Assembly: GCA_937926105.1 (NCBI GenBank)
Contig: CALANS010000088.1
Span: forward strand, 1-64,000
Origin: an uncultured Actinomycetes bacterium
Lineage (GTDB): Bacteria; Actinomycetota; Actinomycetes; Mycobacteriales; Nakamurellaceae
Direction of reading: 5' to 3'
Length of the DNA: 64,000 bases
This document shows positions 31,005 to 39,450 of the stretch, one piece after another. Position 1 is the first letter of the stretch; each line of letters opens with the position of its first letter. The notes under the pieces are model-generated. The model was given only the letters and a program-made list of their open reading frames with translations. It had not been told where the DNA came from and ran no database searches. Position numbers and translations under genes: made by a program.

Positions 31005-31196
31005 CTACTTGCCATAGCCGGATGAGCCATAGCCTGGCCCGCCGCTCGGAGCCTTCCTGTTGATGCGATCCATACCCTGCAGCGCGCCAAGCACCATCCT
31101 GCCGCCAACAAGTAGAAGCAACCCGATGCCGACTGCCTTGAGGAATTCGGCTCGGTTCATCTCGCGATCGAAGAGCGCTGGCCGTGGAAATACCAT
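31005..31196 (-). CDS. Small membrane protein coupled to tatA
   Basis: 63 aa with one TM helix (FLKAVGIGLLLLVGGRMVLG), a basic linker and a Gly/Ser/Tyr-rich tail (GGPGYGSSGYGK). Its ATG overlaps the tatA stop (TAATG), so it is co-translated. It may work with the small TatA; no family recognised. It is the last gene of this leftward pair. Confidence 0.6.
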   Translation of the reverse strand: MVFPRPALFDREMNRAEFLKAVGIGLLLLVGGRMVLGALQGMDRINRKAPSGGPGYGSSGYGK

Positions 31197-31366
31197 TACT
31201 CGGCATCCCGGTTCTTGGTGTCACCGGCCTCGGTAGATGCGGCTCCGCGAAGCTCACGGATTGACTGCGCGATACTTCGACTGAGTTGCGGGAGCTTCCT
31301 ACCACCAAACAGCAGAAGGAGCACTGCCAATATTACGAGTAGTTCAGGTAGTTTAAGTTCCGGCAC
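31196..31366 (-). CDS. tatA: TatA/TatE-like translocase subunit (56 aa)
   Basis: The frame reads VPELKLPELLVILAVLLLLF, then GGRKLPQLSRSIAQSIRELR. This is the TatA pattern: short TM helix, FGG-K-LP hinge and amphipathic helix; the C-terminus is very short. TatA pores move folded proteins with twin-arginine signals. GTG 31366 has AGGGGG 8 bases upstream. It is an extra copy without TatB or TatC, so it would need the chromosomal TatC. It could serve export of the surface proteins encoded nearby. Confidence 0.8.
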   Translation of the reverse strand: MPELKLPELLVILAVLLLLFGGRKLPQLSRSIAQSIRELRGAASTEAGDTKNRDAE

Positions 31367-31552
31367 ACTGTTTGCCCCCTGTATTAATTACTATGTCTAC
31401 TTATACTACGAATCTGCAGGGGATTTCAATAGGAACGGGCTGTCGCAGGCTTGGGCTGCCGTGACGCGGCCGGGCGTGCGGCACTTACGTGGATGGCAAG
31501 CCAAGCTTGTCGAAGAAGGCGCGGTTGCGCCTCGGCCTCGCTGCGGTCGTTG

Positions 31553-32233
31553 TTATCTGAGCTGCTCGAGTACGTCGCCTGGTGCGATGCCGAGGTGTCG
31601 TTCCAGGTCTGCGGCTGAGTGGTCACGGAGGAATTCGGCGAACTTGTTGGTGACTGCCGCCATGTATTCCTCGGCTGTCTTGCGGGAGATGAAGAGCCGG
31701 TCGGCGATGGACTGGAACGGCTCGCCACGTGCGCGGGCGGAGAGCACTTGTCGTTGCCGTCCGGACAGTGTGGGTAGCTCTCCGCGTCGTTCGGCGAGTT
31801 CGGCGAGGCCTACGAGTGCTTGGGTGATGACGACCTCGCCGTTGGCGACGGCGATGATGGCGTCTTCGAGCGCCGAGATGGGTTCAGCTTTGTGCACGAC
31901 CCCGGAGGCGCCGGCGGCCAGACACGCGACCAGGACAGCACGGCGCCGCTCGTTGGTGTAGATCAGAACGCGGTGCCCGGCAGCGAGCAGTTCGCGGATG
32001 GCGGCGGCGCCTTGGATGACTCCGGGCCGCCCGGTGCCGGTGAGTACGAGATCGAGGAGAACCATATCGACCTCGATGTGAGCGGTGAGGAACTCACCGA
32101 TGTCGGGGTAGCTATCGACGACGTCGACGTGGTCGAGTAGGACGGGCAGGCCACGGCGGATGACGGTGTCGTCATCAATGGACGCGACACGGATCCGGCG
32201 TGCGGGTTCGTGGTCGACGGGCTCAGGCGTCAT
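31553..32233 (-). CDS. NarL/LuxR-family response regulator
   Basis: 226 aa from ATG 32233. Receiver domain: IRVASIDDDTVIRRGL (acidic pocket), MVLLDLVLTG (phospho-Asp), Thr in VLIYTNERR and Lys in GVVHKAEP. C-terminal LuxR HTH: LSGRQRQVLSARARGEPFQS ... LFISRKTAEEYMAAVTNKF. The start overlaps the stop of the sensor kinase (ATGA), a classic two-component pair. Targets are unknown; the nearby TatA/fibre unit and the XRE gene are candidates. Confidence 0.9.
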   Translation of the reverse strand: MTPEPVDHEPARRIRVASIDDDTVIRRGLPVLLDHVDVVDSYPDIGEFLTAHIEVDMVLLDLVLTGTGRPGVIQGAAAIRELLAAGHRVLIYTNERRRAVLVACLAAGASGVVHKAEPISALEDAIIAVANGEVVITQALVGLAELAERRGELPTLSGRQRQVLSARARGEPFQSIADRLFISRKTAEEYMAAVTNKFAEFLRDHSAADLERHLGIAPGDVLEQLR

Positions 32234-33489
32234 ACGGCCGCCCCCCGGATCGTGATGGTGGTACCGACGCCGGGAACCGAGTGCACATGGCTGGTGATGC
32301 ACTGCTCGGCGAGTGCCTGCCCGGCGACCTGGCTCAGTCCGTAGCCGAAAGGCGTGGACGCAGGATCGAAACCTCTGCCGTTGTCCCGGATAGTCAATTC
32401 CCACTCGTGGTCAGCGGGTTCGTAGTCGGCGTGCACGACGACGCTGGTGTCGGGTCCGGCGTGGCGTCGTACGTTGTGGAGCACGGTTGCCGTCGCCGCG
32501 GTCACCGCCTCCGCGGAGATGGCGGTCACTGCGACGCCGTCGGCGAGTTGGATGAGCAGTTCGATGGGCAGATCCGTGAAGCTGGCGGTGCCGGCCTGGA
32601 TCGCGTCGGTCAGCAGACGAGTCTGTCGGCCGGCAACGCGCCCGTCGTCGGTGGGGCCGGGTTGGTCGGCGAGATAGGCGCGGATCCGGTTGGCTTCGGC
32701 CACGGCCTGGGCACGCACGGTCTCGGCGAGTTGCGGATCGAGGTCGGGATCGGCCAGGTACCGCAGCAGGCTTGCCGGGTCGTGCAGTAACCGTCTGCTG
32801 CGTTCGACTTCCAGGCGGCGGGTGGCCTCGACCGCGGTGTTGCGGGCGTCGTCGGCATCGGTTCCGAAGCGGCGAGCGACGCTGGCCATCGTGCGGCAGA
32901 GTATCCCGAACACGCCGTAGGTCAGGGTGTTGCTCAACACGGTCGCCAGTTCGGCTCCGTGACCGACTGCGGGCAGGCTGACCACCAGGTAGCTCGCGGC
33001 GATGGCCGAGGTCATCAGGAATATTGCGCGGCGCCGAGGGCTCCCTGTGGCCACGCTCATTACCGCGCTGGCAGCGAAGGCTGGCGCCCAGCCGACCCAG
33101 GTGCCGACTAAGTCGTTGTCGGGCACGTACCAGGGCTGAGCCAGCAGACACACCAGCGCGACAACGCCGTCGAGCAGCGGCCATCCGGGTGTGTAGTAGC
33201 GGCGTCGGCGGATGATCGTCGCGAGCAGCGCGGCGGACTCGAGCGCAACCAACACAAGCAGTAACGCGTTGAGCCACGGCCGAGTGGAGCGTTCTAGGGC
33301 GGTCGGAACGGCGGGCACCATGATCGCGAGCGTGCCGAGCCGCCATGCCACGACGGTGACGACCGCACCGATTTCCGCCCCAGCGCGGGTCGTCGGGAGG
33401 GAGGCCTGGCCAGCGCGCCACCGTCTCCACAAGCCCGCGAGCCGGGATATCCGGCGGTGTGGGTGGGCGGTGTCTTGCTGGGCGTTCAC
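32230..33489 (-). CDS. NarL-type sensor histidine kinase
   Basis: 419 aa from GTG 33489 (GGAG 5 bases upstream). Several TM helices in the first 190 residues (WLNALLLVLVALESAALLAT, LLDGVVALVCLLAQPW, AIFLMTSAIAASYLVVSL). The H-box is RRLLHDPASLLRYL, and the HATPase_c domain has TVLHNVRRHAG (N box) and IRDNGRGFDPAS (G box). The H-box lacks the usual LHDxxxQxL pattern, so activity may be altered. Cognate of the overlapping response regulator. Confidence 0.85.
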   Translation of the reverse strand: MNAQQDTAHPHRRISRLAGLWRRWRAGQASLPTTRAGAEIGAVVTVVAWRLGTLAIMVPAVPTALERSTRPWLNALLLVLVALESAALLATIIRRRRYYTPGWPLLDGVVALVCLLAQPWYVPDNDLVGTWVGWAPAFAASAVMSVATGSPRRRAIFLMTSAIAASYLVVSLPAVGHGAELATVLSNTLTYGVFGILCRTMASVARRFGTDADDARNTAVEATRRLEVERSRRLLHDPASLLRYLADPDLDPQLAETVRAQAVAEANRIRAYLADQPGPTDDGRVAGRQTRLLTDAIQAGTASFTDLPIELLIQLADGVAVTAISAEAVTAATATVLHNVRRHAGPDTSVVVHADYEPADHEWELTIRDNGRGFDPASTPFGYGLSQVAGQALAEQCITSHVHSVPGVGTTITIRGAAV

Positions 33490-33710
33490 CTGCTCTCCTC
33501 GCGGATCGTGCGTGCGGGCGCGACAGTGCACCGTAGCCTGCCACTACGCACAGCCTTGCCGGATCCCGGAAGATCCCGGGTACCGCGTCGTCACCCGGCC
33601 TCATAATCTCGACGGGACGGCCGAGCCAACAGCCGCTCTCACCTAGCGCGGAAAGGGTCAGCCAGTGACGACACGAGCAACCGCCGCCACTCGCGCGGGA
33701 CCCTCCTCGT

Positions 33711-33935
33711 CTACGGCGACGTGGCCTCGGTCAGCAACGTGAGCGGATCGACGTCGAGCATCGCGGCCAGTCGCTCCACCGAGCGCAGGGTCAGGTTTCG
33801 CTCGCCACGCTCCACGCCGCCCATGTAGGTCCGGTGCACGCCCAGGACCTCGGCAAACGCCTCCTGGGACAGGCCGCGCTCCTCGCGGAAACGGCGCAGA
33901 TTGCGCCCGAACCGCCGCTGTAGCTCGCCCTCCAC
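33711..33935 (-). CDS. Small XRE-family regulator
   Basis: 74 aa, almost only the HTH: RNLRRFREERGLSQEAFAEV ... HRTYMGGVERGERNLT, then a short helix. It matches stand-alone XRE proteins that control neighbouring genes. GTG start. Divergent from the lipoprotein gene, with about 130 bases between them, where its operator probably lies. Confidence 0.8.
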   Translation of the reverse strand: MEGELQRRFGRNLRRFREERGLSQEAFAEVLGVHRTYMGGVERGERNLTLRSVERLAAMLDVDPLTLLTEATSP

Positions 33936-34063
33936 GACAACCAGCGTCTGGGTGTGCTACTCATTGGTCTACAGACTTATGAGTAGCAGGCGGCCGAAGG
34001 CTCCACTTGGGCCTGGGGGCGATCCGGCGACAACTTACAAGGCCAACGACAAGGGATGGGGTA

Positions 34064-34990
34064 ATGAGTGCTGCTCGACGCAAATGGATAACGGTGGCCA
34101 TGTGCGGCGCCGTGCTCGCGGCCATGGCCGGTTGCTCGTCCTCGCCGACCACGGGTCCGGAAGCCAGCTCCGACACCGTATCTAGCTCGAACGCGTCGAC
34201 GCCTACGCCGTCGGCGACCAGCCCGTCGATCACCGAGGGCTCGGATGACAGCGCCTCCGCGTCATCGTCCGGATCGGCGCCGTCTGCGTCGGGCTTGTCA
34301 GTGTCGGGATCGGTCCCGTACCGGACCACGGAGGGTTACACGTTCACGCTGGGTGTTCAGTACTCGGCTGGTCCCGGTATGCAGGACGTGGGCAGTAACC
34401 CGCCCGGCAAGACTGACATCGCCTTCGCGGGCGCGACGTTCTCCGGGACCATCACGGACACAACCGAAGGTGGCCGATCCATTCCCAGCTCAGCTATCGG
34501 CGGCGGGGACTTCGCGGCCATCTCATTGGTGGCCCTCTATCCCGCAACGTCCGCTGCCTGCAAGCTTGTGGCGGGCGGCGGGGGCTTCGCCGATGTCGCG
34601 GGTGCCGGGTACGGCATGGCTGGTGGAGCCGCCAATAGTCACACCTGCTACGTGGTCATTCAGCCCGTACTCGGCATGCCCGCAGCAAACGGCGACCTCG
34701 GCGGCACGATCATGAGCGGCACACCCGTCACGTACACGTTCAACTCGCTCGCTGTTGCCGCAACGATCGACAACGACGCAGTGGTCAAAGCCGTACCGGA
34801 GAGTTCAGCTGCAGAGCTGGCGTCGTCCCTGAACGATCCGCTCGGCTACGGCCTGCTCGACTTCAAGGGTGCGCTCACCCCGACGGACGGTGCCCAATGC
34901 TCCTACCCGGCCCCGGCTGTCGGGTACGGATCGGAGGGTCGAGTTGTCGTCATCCAAAGCGCCACAACAAGCGCCCTCACCACCTGCTAG
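34064..34990 (+). CDS. Secreted lipoprotein with Ser-rich linker
   Basis: 308 aa. Signal: MSAARRKWITVAMCGAVLAA, lipobox AMAGC. A 50-residue Ser/Thr/Pro/Asp linker lifts the globular part off the membrane. That part is beta-rich (YTFTLGVQYSAGPGM, FAGATFSGTITDTT) and has several Cys (SAACKLV, SHTCYVV, QCSYP), likely paired. ATG 34064 with GGGATGGGG upstream. First of three rightward genes. No family recognised. Confidence 0.72.
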   Translation: MSAARRKWITVAMCGAVLAAMAGCSSSPTTGPEASSDTVSSSNASTPTPSATSPSITEGSDDSASASSSGSAPSASGLSVSGSVPYRTTEGYTFTLGVQYSAGPGMQDVGSNPPGKTDIAFAGATFSGTITDTTEGGRSIPSSAIGGGDFAAISLVALYPATSAACKLVAGGGGFADVAGAGYGMAGGAANSHTCYVVIQPVLGMPAANGDLGGTIMSGTPVTYTFNSLAVAATIDNDAVVKAVPESSAAELASSLNDPLGYGLLDFKGALTPTDGAQCSYPAPAVGYGSEGRVVVIQSATTSALTTC

Positions 34991-35015
34991 CCATAGGACG
35001 ACCGAAGGAAGCCCG

Positions 35016-35246
35016 ATGACCAACCCCAATCCACTGACCGAGCCGAAGAAGAAGCCGAGCCGCGCAAAGAACGTCCGTGATGGTCTATTCCTGATCGTCA
35101 TCGGAGCGGTCGGCTTCATCCTGTTCCTGGTCATCAACTCGGCGGCGCACATTCGGATCCTCCCGCTAGCTGGGATCGCGATCCTCGTCATGCTCGCGGG
35201 TGTGGCCGCGATCGTCTTCGCGTTCAGCAAGACCGACACCAAGTAG
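35016..35246 (+). CDS. Small membrane protein, two TM helices
   Basis: 76 aa. A basic, Pro/Lys-rich N-terminus (MTNPNPLTEPKKKPSRAKNV) leads to LFLIVIGAVGFILFLVI and LAGIAILVMLAGVAAIVFAF, with a Lys-ended tail. ATG 35016 follows GAAGGAA. 25 bases after the lipoprotein gene and in the same operon. Function unknown. Confidence 0.7.
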   Translation: MTNPNPLTEPKKKPSRAKNVRDGLFLIVIGAVGFILFLVINSAAHIRILPLAGIAILVMLAGVAAIVFAFSKTDTK

Positions 35247-35289
35247 CCGCCCACCTGACCCAGATCAGCTCGGTAGATCGGAGGAACCG

Positions 35290-36756
35290 ATGGGCTTGTT
35301 CTCCCAACGTGCGAACCAGAAGAAGACGGCGCCGCTCACGGCTGAGGTCGGGCCCTGGCTGGCCCGTGCCCGCGCGGAGCTACCAGCCCTGAGCGAGTCG
35401 CACCTGATGTTCCTGGCCGGCCTGCACACGACCCTGGCTGCGCAGACGATCCTGGCGGGTGCCCAAACCAGCATTCTGGGTGAGGGCAAGCAGGCGTCGG
35501 TCGCGAAGTTCATGAGCAACCGGGACTCGATCCTGCGCTTCGAAGGCTTCGGCTCCTCCGGTCAGCTGACCCTGGGCACCCCAGGCAATGTGCTCGACTA
35601 CAAGACCGATTGGAGCCTGCGGTACTCGATTGGCGCCTCCACCAGCGAGATCACCGTCTCTGACTACCGCACCTGGAACGACGACATCGCGAACTACGCG
35701 CGGCTCGACAAGGTGCGAACTTTGCTGGCCGACACGATCGCGCACGGTCCCGACTGGGTCGTCAGCGACGGTTACCCCCGCGCCGCCGACCACCTCACCG
35801 CCATCCGCCGCGACCGCGAGTTCTCGCCGCTGGCCCACGACTACTGCGACCCGCAGCACGCCACCACGCTGGCGCCGGTCCGGGTGAACTGTATGGCGAA
35901 AATCCTCGCGACCGCCGCGGAAGACCTCGGGTACTTCATCTCGACCGACAGAGCGTCCGGCGAATGGCTGATTCGCCTCGCGCCCGACGGCAACCGTGAG
36001 CTCGGCGTCGTCCGAGTGCGCGCGGTGGACGACGAGCATTCCGAATTCGACTTCCCGCAGACCACCGCGTTGGCCCCGATCGAAGCCCAACGCGTACGCC
36101 GGCGCGGCCTACGGCTGCTGCAATCACTGGTCGTCGACCTCGAGGAAGACATTCCAGCGATCGTTGCCGCCAACGACACCATCGCGGCGATCGCTCGCGC
36201 GTCCGAGGATCCCACTACGTGGGTGCAGGCCTGGACCGATCAGACGCTCAGCCCGCAGTGGACGGTCACGCCCGGCGCGGTGATCCCAGTCGCGGTCGTC
36301 ATCACCGGCCGAGACGGCGGGCCGATGCTCAACCGGATCGTGGCCGGCGCCAGCTCGGTCGCCCTGCGCCGTCGCACCTTCACCCGCGGCATGACCCGTA
36401 AGAGCCGACAGGACGGGCGAGTGGTGATCGCCCGCAACGCCGCGATCCTCACCGGCGCCGACGGGTCATACCAGCCCTTCCTGCGCTACGTCTCCACACC
36501 AGACGCCAGGGAGGCCACCGTCGCCGTCGCTGCCAGTGATCTGCCCATGTTCTGGGAGGTCTTCCACGGCGACCGTGGGAGCGAGCAGGCCACGACCACG
36601 CTCCTGCTCACCACCGGTCTCGGCACCACCGACAACACCGTCGTCTACGGCAACGAGCTGATGGCCTACCTCGACGCCTTCTGCTCCCTCGCAATCGCGA
36701 ACGGCCGAGCAGCGACGTTCCAGACCATCGGCCTGCGCGTGCCAGGCGCGGTCTGA
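35290..36756 (+). CDS. Unrecognised soluble protein (488 aa)
   Basis: No signal or TM helix. Starts MGLFSQRANQKKTAPLTAEV; contains FLAGLHTTLAAQTILAGAQT, FMSNRDSILRFEGFGSSGQL, and VFHGDRGSEQATTTLLLTTG. Mixed alpha/beta, without nucleotide-binding motifs. ATG 35290 with GGAGGAACC (SD) upstream. It follows the small membrane protein by 43 bases, and is probably co-transcribed. I do not recognise the family. Confidence 0.6.
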   Translation: MGLFSQRANQKKTAPLTAEVGPWLARARAELPALSESHLMFLAGLHTTLAAQTILAGAQTSILGEGKQASVAKFMSNRDSILRFEGFGSSGQLTLGTPGNVLDYKTDWSLRYSIGASTSEITVSDYRTWNDDIANYARLDKVRTLLADTIAHGPDWVVSDGYPRAADHLTAIRRDREFSPLAHDYCDPQHATTLAPVRVNCMAKILATAAEDLGYFISTDRASGEWLIRLAPDGNRELGVVRVRAVDDEHSEFDFPQTTALAPIEAQRVRRRGLRLLQSLVVDLEEDIPAIVAANDTIAAIARASEDPTTWVQAWTDQTLSPQWTVTPGAVIPVAVVITGRDGGPMLNRIVAGASSVALRRRTFTRGMTRKSRQDGRVVIARNAAILTGADGSYQPFLRYVSTPDAREATVAVAASDLPMFWEVFHGDRGSEQATTTLLLTTGLGTTDNTVVYGNELMAYLDAFCSLAIANGRAATFQTIGLRVPGAV

Positions 36757-36896
36757 CCGGGATCGGCCAGCTCAGCCAAGGGCCGGTCCAGCGCGGCGCA
36801 AGTCCTCCAACGTCACAGCGGCCTGCGCGGCCACCTACCGTTGTTGCTCGGCCTCTTCGGCCACGCGCTCAGCTCGCTCGCGGAAGTCCATCCCGA

Positions 36897-37517
36897 TCAC
36901 CCGGCCGGCACGCCGGCGACGCGACGAGCGACCCATTCGATGAACGGCTCAGGCTGGACGGGGAACGCGATCTGAAGCCCGTGGTGCCGGTTGAACGTCA
37001 AATCGGCCAGCGGGTCGTTGAGATGGGTGCCGGAGGCGGCCCTGACGGTGAGCATGCGGCTGATGGTGTCCGGCCGCACTGGAATGGTCTGGAACGAGTC
37101 GGCCGTCAATTGGCTGCCGGTGGTCCACGCCGATTGCGTGTCGCCTGGATTCCGAGACCGCCGACCCTCCGACCGCAGTGCGTTACGGAACCGCTCACCA
37201 GCGGTTGGGTTGTGGAAGCCGACTTGCTGGTGCAGCATCCACTGACCGGACGTGGTCAGGAAGACACCGTAGGCATCGTCAATCAACCACTCGTCCGAGG
37301 CCGGGACAAAGCGACTCCAGCCGCTCACCTTCGACATCAGGGTGCCGACCGGCGTGGTGGCCAGGCGGTGTGCCTGCGCGTACGCGGCGGTCTCGGCTGC
37401 GGCCTGGGCGAGCGCCTGCTTGGCGCCCACCCGGAGGTCGTTCTCCTGGGCTGTCGCGGCGTGGGCGCTATCGGCGGCCTGATGGCGCAACGCATCGACT
37501 CGATCGGCAAAGTTCAC
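36897..37517 (-). CDS. Unrecognised Ala-rich protein
   Basis: 206 aa if started at GTG 37517; the frame is open further upstream. N-terminal amphipathic Ala-rich helices (AAATAQENDLRVGAKQALAQ is typical in style) suggest a coiled coil, followed by a globular part with FLTTSGQWMLHQQVGFHNPT and FQTIPVRPDTISRML. Divergent from the next gene. No family recognised and start uncertain. Confidence 0.5.
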   Translation of the reverse strand: MNFADRVDALRHQAADSAHAATAQENDLRVGAKQALAQAAAETAAYAQAHRLATTPVGTLMSKVSGWSRFVPASDEWLIDDAYGVFLTTSGQWMLHQQVGFHNPTAGERFRNALRSEGRRSRNPGDTQSAWTTGSQLTADSFQTIPVRPDTISRMLTVRAASGTHLNDPLADLTFNRHHGLQIAFPVQPEPFIEWVARRVAGVPAG

Positions 37518-37653
37518 TGCCCGGTGATATTGCTGTCCGCGGGCGTGAAGAACCCGGCATCTCACGGGTTCCCCCAAGATCCCCGGGCTCGACTACTCGA
37601 TGCTGCCCGGACGACTTACGCACGGGAGAGGTAGTGCACAGATCGTTGTGGGG

Positions 37654-38145
37654 ATGCCCGAGATATATCGTGCGATCGTGAGCCTTGAAGACGCCGCTCG
37701 TCGGTTGGCTGCGGAACAGCGGAGCAAGAACGTTGTGTCGGCGACGGCAGCCGAGGCGAGCCAACGGCGTATGACCACTCCATCGCACGAGGCCCTTGAG
37801 TTCGTGAGCTTCTGCGACAAACACGACGTTGCGCCGGTTCCGATCGTGAGTGGCTTCCGACAGAACTGGCGCGGCAAGAGTGTCGAGATCATCGGCGGGC
37901 GAGGCTGGCCCCTTGACGTCGATTTCTACGACGTAAGGCCCCGGACTGGCCTGTGCGTGCTGGAGGACGGCACGCTGGTCATCGTGCGCGGTGAGAACCC
38001 CTATCGCCTGGGAGAGCCCGCCGATCCCGAGAACCTTCCCTACTGGGTTAGACCGTGGCTGGGCTCGCTCGCGGACATCCTCGCGAAGGCGGCGAGCAAC
38101 ATCTTGATCAAGAAGGAGAACGGCACGCTGCGTCCGCCGTATTAG
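37654..38145 (+). CDS. Unrecognised protein (163 aa)
   Basis: Starts MPEIYRAIVSLEDAARRLAA; later FVSFCDKHDVAPVPIVSGFR, GWPLDVDFYDVRPRTGLCVL and VIVRGENPYRLGEP. Mixed fold without known motifs. The ATG has only a weak GGGG before it, and GTG 37648 is equally possible. Divergent from the Ala-rich gene. Function unknown. Confidence 0.5.
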   Translation: MPEIYRAIVSLEDAARRLAAEQRSKNVVSATAAEASQRRMTTPSHEALEFVSFCDKHDVAPVPIVSGFRQNWRGKSVEIIGGRGWPLDVDFYDVRPRTGLCVLEDGTLVIVRGENPYRLGEPADPENLPYWVRPWLGSLADILAKAASNILIKKENGTLRPPY

Positions 38146-38358
38146 ATCGATAGCGAGGGCGCCCACCGACCGTGGCCCTTGGAACCGACATGCATCCTGC
38201 TTCGACTCGAGATGCGGGCCCGACGAGGGGAGTGCCCGCGTTGGTGGTCCTGATCCCTGCCCTCGTGGCGTGGGCTCTAGGCTGAGCCATAGGTCCGTCA
38301 GAGCAGCGCGGCCCATGTCCGTCTGTCAGCCATTAGCCCAGCCAGGTGAGCACCGATC

Positions 38359-39288
38359 ATGAGCAGTGATCTATCCGCGTCGGACTCGTCGTCGCCAAGC
38401 GGATACGACGCGATCATGGCACTACTGGGTTCTGATGAGGATGGCGTGGTGCTGGTGCCCCGCGAACCGGATTGGATCGATGCCTGGCTAACCGAGCAGC
38501 TCAAAGACGACCCTGTGGATGCGTCTGTGGACGGTGAGCATTCTGCCGCCACGGCTCCGACCGCGGTGCGGTTCCTTGACCAGCTCGAGGAGCCGCCACT
38601 CGACTTGCTGCAGCGACTGACGGGTGTCAAACGCGTCTCCCTGTCCCCGGATGACGGATCGACCGACGGCTACCCGCGTTTTCGGCCCTGGCGGCTCCGG
38701 CACGCTATGCAGGGTCTGCACCACGGAGTGCTGGTTCTCCCGTGGTTCCTTGCGGCCCGACTGGTCCATGCAGCTCGCCTGGAAGGGTTGAGGATTGAAA
38801 TCCTGCCCGTGGGGGTGGGGTCACCCGACGTGCCGGGTGTGGTGGAGTTGAGGACGCTGGGGCTGCCGGAGTCGGTGATCACGGAGCTAGCGGAACACGG
38901 CGTCACGACAGTCGATGACGTACGTGCAATGACTAGGACGGCGGTCAGCTCACTCGGCTTCCCTTCAAGGGCCTTGATGGCTGTCCACCGTCTGCGCGGA
39001 CGAACCAACATGGCCCCTGGTCCACAGCCGGAGCGAGAGGCGCGCGATTTCACCCTCGACCCGTTCAGTCTTCTGGCTCCTACGATGACTGAGAGTCTCC
39101 GTGGCGCTGCACAGGCCGAACTGGAGCGCCGAGTCGAAGCGCGGCTGCCGGCTCCTATTGATGGTGCCATAGACGATGAGACCCGGGAGTGGTTGTCGAG
39201 CGAAATTGCCCCGCTCGAGCGCCGCGCCATCCGGGCCGACCTGGCCGTACGTGCCGACGAGATAGTCGAACTGTTACACCACCTGTAG
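38359..39288 (+). CDS. Protein with an RpoA-CTD-like helix-hairpin-helix
   Basis: 309 aa. About residues 165-225 read ELRTLGLPESVITELAEHGV, then TTVDDVRAMTRTAVSSLGFP. This closely follows the alpha-CTD pattern of RNA polymerase (LGLS..v..L...GI.TV.DL), a small DNA/protein-binding HhH fold. The N-terminal half (VLVPREPDWIDAWLTEQL) and C-terminal charged helices are unassigned. It might bind DNA or act on transcription. ATG 38359 after a GGTGAGC. A stand-alone gene just before the defence region. Confidence 0.5.
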   Translation: MSSDLSASDSSSPSGYDAIMALLGSDEDGVVLVPREPDWIDAWLTEQLKDDPVDASVDGEHSAATAPTAVRFLDQLEEPPLDLLQRLTGVKRVSLSPDDGSTDGYPRFRPWRLRHAMQGLHHGVLVLPWFLAARLVHAARLEGLRIEILPVGVGSPDVPGVVELRTLGLPESVITELAEHGVTTVDDVRAMTRTAVSSLGFPSRALMAVHRLRGRTNMAPGPQPEREARDFTLDPFSLLAPTMTESLRGAAQAELERRVEARLPAPIDGAIDDETREWLSSEIAPLERRAIRADLAVRADEIVELLHHL

Positions 39289-39450
39289 CCGCGCCGACCG
39301 GATGTGGTCAGGATCCCGCCTAGACCAGCACCAACTGGCACCTGGCCACGTCAAGAGCCCGGCCAGCGTCAAGCGGTGTCGCCCAGCAAGGGGGACCCTT
39401 CTGCTGGGAGCCGCCGATGAGAGGTGCCGACGGACTGCGGGCACGCCACG

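Noticed and set aside
28139..36756. Intact prophage
   Set aside because: Only one fibre-like gene is present; no terminase, portal, capsid, tail tube or lysis genes.
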